Of a stretch of DNA of 64,000 nucleotides, positions 27,171 through 36,704 are shown one piece after another. The notes under the pieces were generated by a model. The model was not told where the DNA came from. It ran no database searches and saw only the letters and a list, made by a program, of their open reading frames with translations. Position numbers and translations under genes: made by a program. The stretch covers positions 186,001 to 250,000 of the forward strand of contig CAVVKW010000001.1 of NCBI GenBank assembly GCA_963749035.1, written 5' to 3'. How positions within the stretch are numbered: the stretch's first letter is position 1; each line of letters begins with the position of its first letter. The DNA is from CAVVKW01 sp963749035 (lineage in GTDB: Bacteria; Verrucomicrobiota; Verrucomicrobiia; Chthoniobacterales; JAATET01).

Positions 27171-29603
27171 ATGAAATTCCTGCCGTTTCTCTCGTTTCTC
27201 CTCGTCGCTGTCGTTCCCCTCACCGCATCGGCTGCCGACCTTTCGAAGCTCGACACCTCCATCGACTCGTGGAACGTCGCGCCGAGGCACGAGGAAGCCA
27301 TCTCCGTGCGAGCGGGCGACGACTTGCACCCTTCGGTCCTGCGCGTCGACGCCCGGGGGGGCGGACTCCAGAACGTCGGCTCAAAGCCATTCCCGGTGAG
27401 AGCGCTTCAAGGCTACAAATTCAGCGTGCAGGTCTGGCGACTGGAGGGCGACATGAACTTCAGTGCCCATCTGGTATGGCTCGACAGCGAGGGGAAAGAG
27501 GTCGGCACAGAGTTCGCAATGATGGGCGTGATGATTCCAGGGCAATGGACGCCGCTCCGCTACGAAGTGATTGCTCCGGAAAAGGCGGTCAGCGCTAGAA
27601 TCGTCATTTACCTGCCGGCGGGGTGGGGCGCGGATTTTGCCGATTTCAAATTGGAGCCCGCGTCGTTCCGCGAGGATTCGCTTTCAGTCGACTTACTCTG
27701 CTCGCCAATCGGTGCAGACGGGGCCGGGGGGGCCACCTTGGACCTCCGGGTCGAGAACCGCGGGTCTTCCGTTTACGACGACGTCCGTGTCGAAGTCGAC
27801 TTGCCTGCTGGGCTGTCATCGACCGAATCGAGTGCTATCAATGCCGGTCGTCTCAGCTACGGCGAAGTGTTCGAGCTGACAATCCCGATCGCCGGATACC
27901 CGGACGATGTCGCCAAGGCCATCACGGCGACAGCGCGGGCAACCGTCGCCGGCAAGCCCGAAGAATTCACCGTCGCCACTCTCCCGTTCATCACGACGGC
28001 GACCGAAAAGGAGGTGCCAACGCAGGAACTCGCCGCACCCGTTGCGCCTAGGATGGACATCAAGCTCGGCGCCTACTACTTCCCGGTGATGCTCGACTGG
28101 GATCGCGCGGACTGGGGCATTCGCGACGTCGATTACATGAACCCGCTGCTCGGTTACTACGACGAGGCGCGGCCCGAGGTGGCCGACTGGCACACGTGGT
28201 GGGCGGTCGAACACGGCATCTCGTTCTTCATCTTCTGCTGGTATCAGAACCAAGGAATGGAATACCTCAACGACGCGCTGGACGAGGGGTTCTTAAAAAG
28301 CCGATTTGCGAATCAAATGGAGTTCGCCGTCAACTGGTGCACGGAGAATCACGCTGCGGAATTTAAGCCCGAGTCGTTCTCCGACGCCGCCCTCGCGGAC
28401 GCCATGACGATCCTCTGTGACAAGTATTTCGGTGAGCCAAACTACCTGAAGGTCGACGGCAGACCGGTGGTCTTCCTCCAGACTCCGATCAAATTAATCG
28501 CGGAGGTCGGCGGGCTCGAGAAGATGAATCAGGCGCTGGAACGCATGCGTGAACTTGCGCGCGAACGCGGTCACGACGGCGTTTATTTCGTCGCCGTTCA
28601 CATCATGCCCTACCTGATCGATTTCAAAAGTGCCGGATTCGATTGCGTCACGGCGTATGCCTACGGTTTCCGCGACGTCCCGAAGACGAAAGTCGAGACG
28701 GGCTTTGAACTACCCTACCCCGCTCTCGTTCCGCGGCACCGCGAGGCTTTCGCAATCGCACAGGCCGAAGCGCACGAGCAGGGTCTCGATTACATCCCGG
28801 TGGCCTGGGTGGGCTGGGACGACAACGGGCGTTCACCGGAAGGCTGGGTCCGCACGACCGACAACACACCTTCAGCGTTTCGTCGGATGCTCGAGATGCT
28901 GCCTGACTACGTCGAGGATGAGCCGCGCCTCGCACTCTTCGAAGCGTGGAACGAATGGGGCGAGGGCGGCCACGCGGAGCCGTCGAAGGAAGAGGGTTTT
29001 GGCAAACTCAGCGCGATCCGCGACGTTCTTTCCAATCACCGCGGACCCTACGAAGTGCCGGTCCCGCCTGCGTCGGACGTCGCGGACTTCGAGACCGACG
29101 TCACCTGGGCGGACGTGCATTCAGAATACAGCGCGCGCTACGCGCGGAAAGTGGGTCTGCCGGAGAACGGATTCGACATCGACTTCGAAGCCGGAGAAGC
29201 CGGCCTCTACCTGCGTCCGCTTCAAGGGCTGAGGGACGTCGAACTGGAAGACGGTCGGGAATTGGCGGAAAGCGTCAGCGAAGATCCTGCTTTCCTTTCG
29301 CCGCCCATGCTCCAGCTTCCCGCGACGGATTTTTCCGCGCTGGAGATTACGATGAAGGTCGAGAACGGCACGCGGGGCTCGGTCTGCTGGACCGCCGAAA
29401 AGATTGGGAAATGGGTGCCCGAGCGCTGCATCACGTTCCCAGTCGCGGCCGGAGAGGATTTCCAGACCTATCGAATCGATCTCGCCGAACACCCCGAGTG
29501 GAAGGGGACGATCAACCAATTCCGCATCGACCCCACGAACGCCGCTGGGCGCATCGAGATCGAACGCGTCCGCACGATCAAGGCCGACGCCAACCAGCCA
29601 TGA
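27171..29603 (+). CDS. GH99/WbsX-like secreted glycoside hydrolase with accessory beta domains
   Basis: An 810-residue protein with a clear signal peptide (FLPFLSFLLVAVVPLTASAA). Residues about 25-290 look like two beta-sandwich modules (KFSVQVWRLEGDMNFSAHLVW, then a VENRGSSVYDDVRVEVDLPAG block like a CARDB/NEW3 domain). The catalytic region starts at about 300 with KLGAYYFPVMLDWDRADWG and includes WWAVEHGISFFIFCWYQNQG and LFEAWNEWGEGGHAEP near 585-600. That is the layout of GH99-like/WbsX proteins, usually endo-acting on mannose-type glycans; here the substrate is unknown. A third beta-sandwich ends the chain. Its stop overlaps the next gene (ATGA). Operator D is upstream. Confidence 0.82.
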   Translation: MKFLPFLSFLLVAVVPLTASAADLSKLDTSIDSWNVAPRHEEAISVRAGDDLHPSVLRVDARGGGLQNVGSKPFPVRALQGYKFSVQVWRLEGDMNFSAHLVWLDSEGKEVGTEFAMMGVMIPGQWTPLRYEVIAPEKAVSARIVIYLPAGWGADFADFKLEPASFREDSLSVDLLCSPIGADGAGGATLDLRVENRGSSVYDDVRVEVDLPAGLSSTESSAINAGRLSYGEVFELTIPIAGYPDDVAKAITATARATVAGKPEEFTVATLPFITTATEKEVPTQELAAPVAPRMDIKLGAYYFPVMLDWDRADWGIRDVDYMNPLLGYYDEARPEVADWHTWWAVEHGISFFIFCWYQNQGMEYLNDALDEGFLKSRFANQMEFAVNWCTENHAAEFKPESFSDAALADAMTILCDKYFGEPNYLKVDGRPVVFLQTPIKLIAEVGGLEKMNQALERMRELARERGHDGVYFVAVHIMPYLIDFKSAGFDCVTAYAYGFRDVPKTKVETGFELPYPALVPRHREAFAIAQAEAHEQGLDYIPVAWVGWDDNGRSPEGWVRTTDNTPSAFRRMLEMLPDYVEDEPRLALFEAWNEWGEGGHAEPSKEEGFGKLSAIRDVLSNHRGPYEVPVPPASDVADFETDVTWADVHSEYSARYARKVGLPENGFDIDFEAGEAGLYLRPLQGLRDVELEDGRELAESVSEDPAFLSPPMLQLPATDFSALEITMKVENGTRGSVCWTAEKIGKWVPERCITFPVAAGEDFQTYRIDLAEHPEWKGTINQFRIDPTNAAGRIEIERVRTIKADANQP

Positions 29604-31762
29604 CCGACCTCCCGAGCCCTTTCCGATATCGGGTCGCCGTCGTTGGGTGCCCGTCCCACCCCGACGTCGAGTGGAGCGAGGCGAACCTCTCGAGCCTGCG
29701 CGATCTCGGTTTTAATACAGTTCAGCTGAACGTCGCCTGGGGCGGTCGTCCAGGGGATGAACCGCTCAATCTCGAAGACCTCGTCTCACTCCCCACGGAG
29801 CGACTCGCGGAATTGAAACAACCCGACCTCCCGCCGCGCAGCGTTCCCGAGCGGCGCGACGAGCGGCGGGAGCAACTCACCCACCGGATCGCCCTCTGCC
29901 GCCAACTCGGCCTACGGACGATTTTTCACTTCGGAGCTCCCTTCAACGCCCAATACGGCATCGACACGGACTTCGATGGACCCCAGCCCCGCAGCCTGCT
30001 CGACCCCGAGACCACCCGATATTACCGCGAGATGATCCGGGCGTTCGACACCGACTTTCCCGGCGTCGACGACCTCCTCGTCTACACCTACGACCAGGAC
30101 GCCTGGGTCACGAGCGAGTTCGGAACCTGCGTGAAAACCCGCGGCCACACGCTCGCCGATCAGGTCGTCCCCTTCGTCCAAGCCTTAGCGGAGGAATGGC
30201 GGGAGTCACACGCCGAAGGAATTCTCTGGTGGTCGCCGTGGGAGCTGTCCGCCGGACAGGTGTATCAATGCGTCGCGATGTTCGATGGCGCGGGCCTCGG
30301 GCTCGATCTCCATCCGAACGTCGCCGAGACCATGCTCACGCTGCCCGTCGACCGGTGGCTCAAAAACACCGTCCGCCTCGCCAGTCAGAAGAACATTCCC
30401 GTTCTAGTCGAGAGCTTCCTTGGGGCGATGAGCGAGGAGCTCGAACCCTATCAATATCTCATGCACCCTAACGCGGTGATCCGCCAAGTGCGGACGATTG
30501 CCAGCGTGCCCGGCGTCACTGGTATCAAGGAATACTACGGGCTAAATCCCACCAAATGGGACGCCAACCTCTCGGCCGCCGCGCGCGCCATGATGGCGAA
30601 CGAGGAGATCACTGAAGCCACCATCGTCCGGGAATTGGCGACACCCTTCGGCGACGCCGCGGACCCTGTGATCGAAGCGTGGCGCCTCTTCAGCGAAGCC
30701 CAGGAGTTTCTTCCGTGGGACCTCTCTTGGTATCTGCGCGAGTTCGGAACGTCCGATGTCTCGCATGCCCTCACCGCAGCCGGCTTGCGGGGCGCGCAGG
30801 TCCCCACCCCGTCGTGGGAATCGACCCGACGCGCGATTTTCATGAAGAACGACGACGCGCCGCCGCACCCGTGGATGTTGGAGGACGCCCAGCTTCGCTT
30901 CGGCTTTGCGGAACAGCGAATCGAGCAGGCGCTTGAGGCACTTGAGCCCGTGATCGATCGGATCTCCCCCAACCATCGGGTTATTTTCGAGGCCAGCATC
31001 CGCGAGGCCCGCCACCTGCTCCGTCGCGTCCGCGCCTACCGGCTGCACGCGCGCGAGACGAACATTGCCACGATGCTTCGGACGAATCCGGCCGGTGCCG
31101 AGGCGCTTGGTTTCTTGATCGACGAACTCATAGTCTTGCTTAGAGAAGACCACGAAAATCAGGTCGCAGCCTATTCCGACCAAGGCACCGCCGCTCTTGA
31201 GGGCGCGCACTGGATTTGGGAAGACGCGACGACTTTTAAGTCAAATTTGCCATGGGCCGTCCGCACCTTCACCCGCTCGTTCCAGATCGCATCAGTCCAA
31301 TCGACCGGTGAAGTCTGGCTCACGGCTACGAGCTCCGATCGTCTTGTGCGAGCGTCTGTCAACGGACATCTCGTCGAAGGATTCGGCACCGGACCCCCAC
31401 CGTTTCGAGCCGACATCGTGTCACTCCTTCGCGAAGGTCACAACGAGATCGAAATCAGGACTTTCAAGTCGGGCTCCCTCTACGAACGTCCCGGCATCTG
31501 CGCAGCAATCGATGGTCCGGACCGCATTCAAACCGACGAAAGTTGGCGCGTAGCTAAGCACTCAACTGAGGCAAAAGCAGCCGTCTCGATCGCCCTCTAC
31601 GGCGACCAACCCTGGGGCAATCAGGGCGCTGGCGACGGCGGGAAAGCAATCAGAGGAGCTATCGACCTGCTGAATGAGAATCCTGCGAAATTTCTCGAGA
31701 CGTATCTCCAACGAGCCCCCAACGAGAGAACCCACGGCCTCTTTTCAGTTACCTCCTGCTAA
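29600..31762 (+). CDS. Large cytoplasmic protein of unknown family, coupled to the GH99-like gene
   Basis: A 720-residue protein starting at ATG 29600, which overlaps the preceding stop (ATGA). I do not recognise the family. The first 330 residues alternate strands and helices like a TIM barrel (LGFNTVQLNVAWGGR, LRTIFHFGAPFNAQYG, DDLLVYTYDQDAWVTSEFG, ILWWSPWELS and PVLVESFLGAMSEE), with acidic residues at strand ends as in glycosidases. A helical region follows, and residues from about 540 (GAHWIWEDATTFKSNLPW and LTATSSDRLVRASVNGHLV) form a galactose-binding-type sandwich. There is no signal peptide. Operon position suggests it acts on products of the upstream enzyme. Confidence 0.65.
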   Translation: MTDLPSPFRYRVAVVGCPSHPDVEWSEANLSSLRDLGFNTVQLNVAWGGRPGDEPLNLEDLVSLPTERLAELKQPDLPPRSVPERRDERREQLTHRIALCRQLGLRTIFHFGAPFNAQYGIDTDFDGPQPRSLLDPETTRYYREMIRAFDTDFPGVDDLLVYTYDQDAWVTSEFGTCVKTRGHTLADQVVPFVQALAEEWRESHAEGILWWSPWELSAGQVYQCVAMFDGAGLGLDLHPNVAETMLTLPVDRWLKNTVRLASQKNIPVLVESFLGAMSEELEPYQYLMHPNAVIRQVRTIASVPGVTGIKEYYGLNPTKWDANLSAAARAMMANEEITEATIVRELATPFGDAADPVIEAWRLFSEAQEFLPWDLSWYLREFGTSDVSHALTAAGLRGAQVPTPSWESTRRAIFMKNDDAPPHPWMLEDAQLRFGFAEQRIEQALEALEPVIDRISPNHRVIFEASIREARHLLRRVRAYRLHARETNIATMLRTNPAGAEALGFLIDELIVLLREDHENQVAAYSDQGTAALEGAHWIWEDATTFKSNLPWAVRTFTRSFQIASVQSTGEVWLTATSSDRLVRASVNGHLVEGFGTGPPPFRADIVSLLREGHNEIEIRTFKSGSLYERPGICAAIDGPDRIQTDESWRVAKHSTEAKAAVSIALYGDQPWGNQGAGDGGKAIRGAIDLLNENPAKFLETYLQRAPNERTHGLFSVTSC

Positions 31763-32022
31763 AGTTCTTCCAAGGGACGGAGATGCCGCCCCGATCGCGT
31801 CGTTCCGAAGAAGTTGATGGAGTTTTCAGGAGTTGAGAAAGGATAGGTCGACCGACGGGGAAGACAGGCTGAAAAGCGCGATTCGCGATGGCGTCGGCTG
31901 TATTTCGAAGGCTCGACATGTAAAGGTGGATTCAATCTACGGGTGTCCGCTGGCGATATCGCACGGTTCCAGTTTCCCGCCTAAAATGGGTCGGGGCTAA
32001 GCCTGACATCGGGCCCCTACTG

Positions 32023-33525
32023 TCACTGATAAGCCGCCGCGACTTCCGCTCGCTCGGAGTCTGAAAGGCGTCCGTTCTGCAATGCCGCCAACGCCGCTCC
32101 CTTATCGACTTCCGCCCAACTCCGGAACACCTTCATCAGGCTCGTGCGGCGGAAACCTTCGTCTTGCAATGCCAAGGCTCCCGCAAACGCCCGGGCTGGA
32201 TCATTGACTTCGAAATGTTCGCAGTAGGCTCGGAGAGCGGCGTCCCGGTCGCCACTTTCGGATTGGCCGAAGATCCACTTCGTGGCGGCCAGCTCGTCCC
32301 GCGCAAGCCACTCCCGGCTCAACTGCGAAAAGGAACGGTCTCGCGCCACAGGGTCCGCCACTGACCGCACGTGGGCCACAACGTCATTCATCGGTAATTT
32401 GCGAATCGCCTGAGCGACGATCCCGCCAATCACCTGGTTCCGCTGATCGCTATCGAGAGACTGGACGTAGAGCATCGACTCTTCGAGATCCTGCTGCGAC
32501 CACTGATCTACTAGGATTTTCACTGCCCGCGTCCGCTGTTCCCCTTCCATTTGTCCAACGTAGGCAGCGCACTCCTTTGGCGAGATCCTCGCCCATGCTC
32601 CCACCCGCTTGAGCTCCAACGTTTCGCGAAGACGTGAATTCCCGATTTGCTTCAGATATTGGCCGACGTCTGCAGGATGAGTCGTTACAAGCTCGGTCAT
32701 GAGGGTTTCGTAAATCAGCGGCGAATCGGGATCGTTCTGATTTGCTTCATACCATGCAAACGCTGCCTTAATGTCACGGGCGCCCCAGGCTTTAGCCAAG
32801 TGATAGCGAGCGTTTGTCTTGATCTTACCCTCGGCCAAACTTTGCACGCGCTTCGCGCAAGCGACCGGGTCAAGCACTGCTAGAGCAGACAGGGTTTGCA
32901 GGAGCGCCGTTTCTTGATCATCACCCGTGAGACCGCTGACCCAGCGAAAAGCAATGTCGGGGTCCCGGTCCGTCAAACCTTCCGCTATTCGGTGGATCAT
33001 GAGGTATCGATCATCATCCGTCTTCTGGGTTTCAAGTAAAGCGATGGCCGTTTCAGGGGCGTCGTCGATGAGCCGATAGATCAGCCTATTCACGATGCCT
33101 ACGTGTTCTGGGCCGCGAGGGAGGCCGGCAAGATATTCCGCCACGCCCGCAAGATCTCGCGACGCCAAGATCGTCAGCATTTCAGCCCGGGCCTCGATTG
33201 ACCGGGTAGCGGAAAGGTTCTGCTCCGCGTAGCGGAGCGCACCTTCCGGGTCGACCGGTAGCCTTGCTAATAGCTCTCGTCGCTCCGCCTGAAACTTTCC
33301 GCTTACTCGAGAGATACCCGATTCGTTGGCGATCGGCACCAATTGCGATTCAGCGAGCTGGGATGTGCCCCTTGACGACGCGGTAGCGGCGCTCGTCGAG
33401 ACCTCACGATCCGAAGCTGCGGCATACCCCATCAAATACGCTGGCAATGCAATCACCACGCTCGCCCCGAGAGCAATGAGCGAAACCCGCAAACCGGATG
33501 CCTCTCGAATCAGCTCGTTTACCAC
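32023..33525 (-). CDS. Membrane-anchored alpha-helical repeat protein, unknown function
   Basis: A 500-residue protein that starts with GTG at 33525 and carries one membrane segment near the start (SLIALGASVVIALPAYLMGYAA). The rest is helical and repetitive, with recurring units such as DPEGALRYAEQN, DPDIAFRWVSG, DIKAAFAWYEAN and DELAATKWIFGQ. That is an A-x-x-W/Y-x pattern like tetratrico- or HEAT-type solenoids. It resembles uncharacterised repeat proteins often seen in Verrucomicrobiota genomes; no catalytic motif is evident. Its start overlaps the 3' end of the next upstream gene by 7 bp, so the two are likely co-transcribed. Confidence 0.65.
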   Translation of the reverse strand: MVNELIREASGLRVSLIALGASVVIALPAYLMGYAAASDREVSTSAATASSRGTSQLAESQLVPIANESGISRVSGKFQAERRELLARLPVDPEGALRYAEQNLSATRSIEARAEMLTILASRDLAGVAEYLAGLPRGPEHVGIVNRLIYRLIDDAPETAIALLETQKTDDDRYLMIHRIAEGLTDRDPDIAFRWVSGLTGDDQETALLQTLSALAVLDPVACAKRVQSLAEGKIKTNARYHLAKAWGARDIKAAFAWYEANQNDPDSPLIYETLMTELVTTHPADVGQYLKQIGNSRLRETLELKRVGAWARISPKECAAYVGQMEGEQRTRAVKILVDQWSQQDLEESMLYVQSLDSDQRNQVIGGIVAQAIRKLPMNDVVAHVRSVADPVARDRSFSQLSREWLARDELAATKWIFGQSESGDRDAALRAYCEHFEVNDPARAFAGALALQDEGFRRTSLMKVFRSWAEVDKGAALAALQNGRLSDSERAEVAAAYQ

Positions 33526-35000
33526 GTGACCGAATTTTGATTCTGATACAGGGCTTGGGCGTCGCTCATCACGGAACTCAGGGTCCCAGAGATGATGTAG
33601 GCTACGTAGTCGTTCTCACCCGAGTTCCATGGGAGTTGATTATGCCCGATCATCTGGATTGTGTTGTTGGCGAACTCGCCCGTCTCGTTGATCGGCCCGA
33701 GGTGCTTCCAGGAGTAGCCAAGCCAGAACTCGACACTCCCACCATCTTCGGGATCTTTTGCCATGAACCCTACGCAATGGTCGTTATCGAACCCAAGGAT
33801 GATGCACCGACCTGTGACGACGTTTACCTTGTTGCCCGCGCTGTTTCCGTTGTTCCAGAACATTGCCGTCCGGTCTTCGAGAATATCTCCAGCGACGTTG
33901 TAGACGTAATAATTACTCACGTTTGCTTTTAGCGACGCTGCGGCCACCCCGTTGTGACTAAACGACAGGTTGGTGAAATCGTTCGAAACCCGGAGCACCT
34001 GCTTCCAGCGGGTGATCCGGTCGCGATTTAACACGCCCTGCGAGACCTCTTTCCGAATGTAAAGATCTCGGTACCAGACTGGCTGCACACCGCTTCCGCC
34101 GTATTGGTGCGTCGCGTTAACCTGCAGATTCTCAAGCGGCAGGGTCTTGCTGATCTGGACACCAAAGTTGTTGAGGGTGACGTATTCGACCGGCGATCCC
34201 ATTCGTGTCTTTGGATCATCGTAATCGTAAATGGCGGATCCCATCCCGGCTTCTGCCAGGGTGAATCGATTGACAGCACCATCGCTGTTGATGAGATCCC
34301 ACTGCGCTCCAACTTGGATCTGCCGACCCAAGTCGTTGTTGTTGATAAATTGGAGGCCGCCAAATTCGAGGTGCCAAAGGCTCATTCCCGCCGCTTCGTT
34401 GAAAGTCAGCGTCACCCCGCCCTTCGACATGATCCGGCCGACCACCGCAGTATTGCCATACCGAGGGAATACGTATCCGAGTGCTCCGCTCGCGCCGTAG
34501 CCGGTCTTGGTGGGTTCGGCACTGCTCCGGGTGTAGAACAAATTTCCTGGTTTCGACATGTTGAACAGTTGACTGGCCCCCGGTCGGCTTTGATCAAAAC
34601 TGCGGCCCAGGGTTTTCTCCAACGCCCAGGAGCCGCCAATTGCTGAATTCGCATCTCGATAGAGACCGGAACCATTCTCGAACTGCTGGACCAGTGAGGT
34701 GCCGCTGATCGGTTCGTCCAAGAGATAAGCGACCTGCCCGTCCGAAGCCGACGACAGCGTTGGGATCTTGGCACTCAGCCAATTGGATTGATCGCCCGCA
34801 TCACGGTAAAGCATCTGCAAGCGCACCGGATTTCCAATGTGATCGAAGCTAGCGAAGCGATCAAAGGCGAAGCCGGCGCTGGTGGTCGTGAGGCCGAGTG
34901 CGCCACAGATCAAGGCGCGCCAAAGGTGAGAAGCGTGATGAGAAATGATGTTGCCTTGATCAAGGCCGGTAGCTCGAAGGGCTGGGGGGAATGGAATCAT
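33519..35000 (-). CDS. Exported protein of unknown function
   Basis: A 493-residue protein with a hydrophobic N-terminal region (LWRALICGALGLTTTSAGFAF) that fits a late-positioned signal peptide. The mature chain is beta-rich and full of Gly, Asn, Tyr and Trp (SGLYRDANSAIGGSWALEK, QLPWNSGENDYVAYIISG). It lacks obvious catalytic motifs. It could be a surface beta-sandwich or jelly-roll protein; I do not recognise it. It overlaps the following helical-repeat gene by 7 bp, and a 196-bp gap separates it from the SGNH hydrolase gene to the right. No regulon operator precedes it. Confidence 0.55.
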   Translation of the reverse strand: MIPFPPALRATGLDQGNIISHHASHLWRALICGALGLTTTSAGFAFDRFASFDHIGNPVRLQMLYRDAGDQSNWLSAKIPTLSSASDGQVAYLLDEPISGTSLVQQFENGSGLYRDANSAIGGSWALEKTLGRSFDQSRPGASQLFNMSKPGNLFYTRSSAEPTKTGYGASGALGYVFPRYGNTAVVGRIMSKGGVTLTFNEAAGMSLWHLEFGGLQFINNNDLGRQIQVGAQWDLINSDGAVNRFTLAEAGMGSAIYDYDDPKTRMGSPVEYVTLNNFGVQISKTLPLENLQVNATHQYGGSGVQPVWYRDLYIRKEVSQGVLNRDRITRWKQVLRVSNDFTNLSFSHNGVAAASLKANVSNYYVYNVAGDILEDRTAMFWNNGNSAGNKVNVVTGRCIILGFDNDHCVGFMAKDPEDGGSVEFWLGYSWKHLGPINETGEFANNTIQMIGHNQLPWNSGENDYVAYIISGTLSSVMSDAQALYQNQNSVTW

Positions 35001-35196
35001 AGAATAGATGGGTTCAAAAGAAGTGGTTAGGCGCGCGGGTGAGTCCGAGGCTAACTCTAGGGCGGCACGCCAAAGTCGATCAGGATCCGTCCCGCCGACT
35101 TCGATCGTCCGAAAGTTCGCGCACGCCAGTCAGCAATCCGCTGACCGAGCCGCAACTCTACGACTTCCATTTTTCGGCTCTGATCAGCAGCGCACA

Positions 35197-36690
35197 TCAA
35201 TCTTGCGATTCCCCGTGCTCCGGGAACCATTCCATCAGCGCATCGGCGAAAATTTTATGGCCGCGGTTGTCGGGGTGGTTGATCCCGTTCTTAAGATAAA
35301 TCTCATACGGGATGCCCTGTCGCCAGAGCTGCTCCCAGCGCTTCGAGGCGTCGGCCAGCGCCACGTTATTTTCGTCGGCGAATCGGCGGAGGTGGGTGAC
35401 GTAGGGCCGCGACTCCGCACCGCGGAGGTCTTGGTGCCCCATCTTCTCCATCATCGTAAAATGCGGCGTGATGAGCAGGAGTTCCGCGCCCATCGCATTC
35501 ACTTTCTGGAGGATCCGGTCATATTGATTTTTGAATTGCGGCCACTTCGTAAGATAGGAGTCATTCACGAACTCCAACGTCACCAGGTCCGGCTTGGCCG
35601 CCTCGATATCTTTCCACCGCTTCGAGAGATCGTGATTTGGGTTAAACCACATCGCACTTGTCGACGCTCCTTTCGCGATCGTTTCGACGCGGGCGTTCGG
35701 GTAACGCTCTTGGAGCGCCCGCTCGAAGACGGCTGAATAGCGCATCTCTTCCATGGGATCTGCGTCTCCGCCGACCGTTACGGAATCACCCCAACAAACG
35801 ATGGTGATAGGTTCGCCGCTTTCCACCTTCGCGCGGAATTTATTAAATCTCTCGGTTGGGATCTTCGTCCCGGCATCTGGCAAGAAGCTGCCAACGGGGA
35901 AGATGTTCGCTGGCTCGACGGTCTGAACGTCGCCACCGGGCCAGTAGATGCGCGCAAGTGTTGTTTCCTTACCGCCCTCCGGTTCCGGCAAAGGAGGCGA
36001 CGCCAGCTCGGACTCTCCGACCTGAAGCGTAATCTCGCCATCTTCCGACAAATTCACCGAGTCGACGCGCCTCGGACCGAGCTGATAGTCGACGGTGTAG
36101 CCTGGTCCTTCGGTAAGACCACTATCCGCAGCCAATGCCACCGCGTTCCAAGCCGGATCGATGACAAAATCCTGGCCCCGCACCAGCTTCCGACCGTCGC
36201 TGGTCGTGATTTCCACACTCTTTGCGATGAGAGATCCGGGCATCACCTTTCTCATCCCCAACGGCTGTCCCGCAAGCAATGTCCGGCTCTTCCACTCGTC
36301 GAACGGCGCCTTGAAGAGCTTGATGGCCTGACCCCGCACGTTCAGCGGATCCGGGGGATTCATCGCGAGGGTCTTGCCCTTCGCCTCCACCATACCGCCT
36401 TCCATTTCAGCCGAGCCCGACGCAACCTTGATCCCCCCGCCGGACGACGTGACCTCAAGACCAGACCGGATGGCGGGGTGGCGGATGGTTTCGCGGTCCG
36501 AAGGACCAGCTGATTTCGATCCAGCTTCGAACGTGTTTGCCGTCAGCTCCGGATCCGGCATGGCGACCTCCGGTCGATCGCCGTCCAACTTATCCGGAGC
36601 GAGCTGAGGCCAAGCGTTGCCAACAGAAACGATTGCCAAGAAAAAGGCTGCGCGTCGGAAAAACGCGCAGAGAGGTGAACTGGTTTTCAT
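35197..36690 (-). CDS. Secreted SGNH/GDSL-type hydrolase
   Basis: A 497-residue protein, start chosen at ATG 36690 (MKTSSPLCAFF) because a longer reading would overlap the pseudopilin gene. A signal peptide ends near NAWPQL. The N-terminal 300 residues are beta-rich. The C-terminal SGNH module has IVCWGDSVTVGG (Ser nucleophile), then VETIAKGAS, LEFVNDSYL (Asn block) and GINHPDNRGH (Asp-x-x-His region). This fold covers carbohydrate esterases such as acetylxylan esterases, so removal of acyl groups from glycans is a fair inference. It follows the pseudopilin gene with a 14-bp gap. Confidence 0.8.
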   Translation of the reverse strand: MKTSSPLCAFFRRAAFFLAIVSVGNAWPQLAPDKLDGDRPEVAMPDPELTANTFEAGSKSAGPSDRETIRHPAIRSGLEVTSSGGGIKVASGSAEMEGGMVEAKGKTLAMNPPDPLNVRGQAIKLFKAPFDEWKSRTLLAGQPLGMRKVMPGSLIAKSVEITTSDGRKLVRGQDFVIDPAWNAVALAADSGLTEGPGYTVDYQLGPRRVDSVNLSEDGEITLQVGESELASPPLPEPEGGKETTLARIYWPGGDVQTVEPANIFPVGSFLPDAGTKIPTERFNKFRAKVESGEPITIVCWGDSVTVGGDADPMEEMRYSAVFERALQERYPNARVETIAKGASTSAMWFNPNHDLSKRWKDIEAAKPDLVTLEFVNDSYLTKWPQFKNQYDRILQKVNAMGAELLLITPHFTMMEKMGHQDLRGAESRPYVTHLRRFADENNVALADASKRWEQLWRQGIPYEIYLKNGINHPDNRGHKIFADALMEWFPEHGESQD

Positions 36691-36704
36691 CAGAATAAGA
36701 TCAA

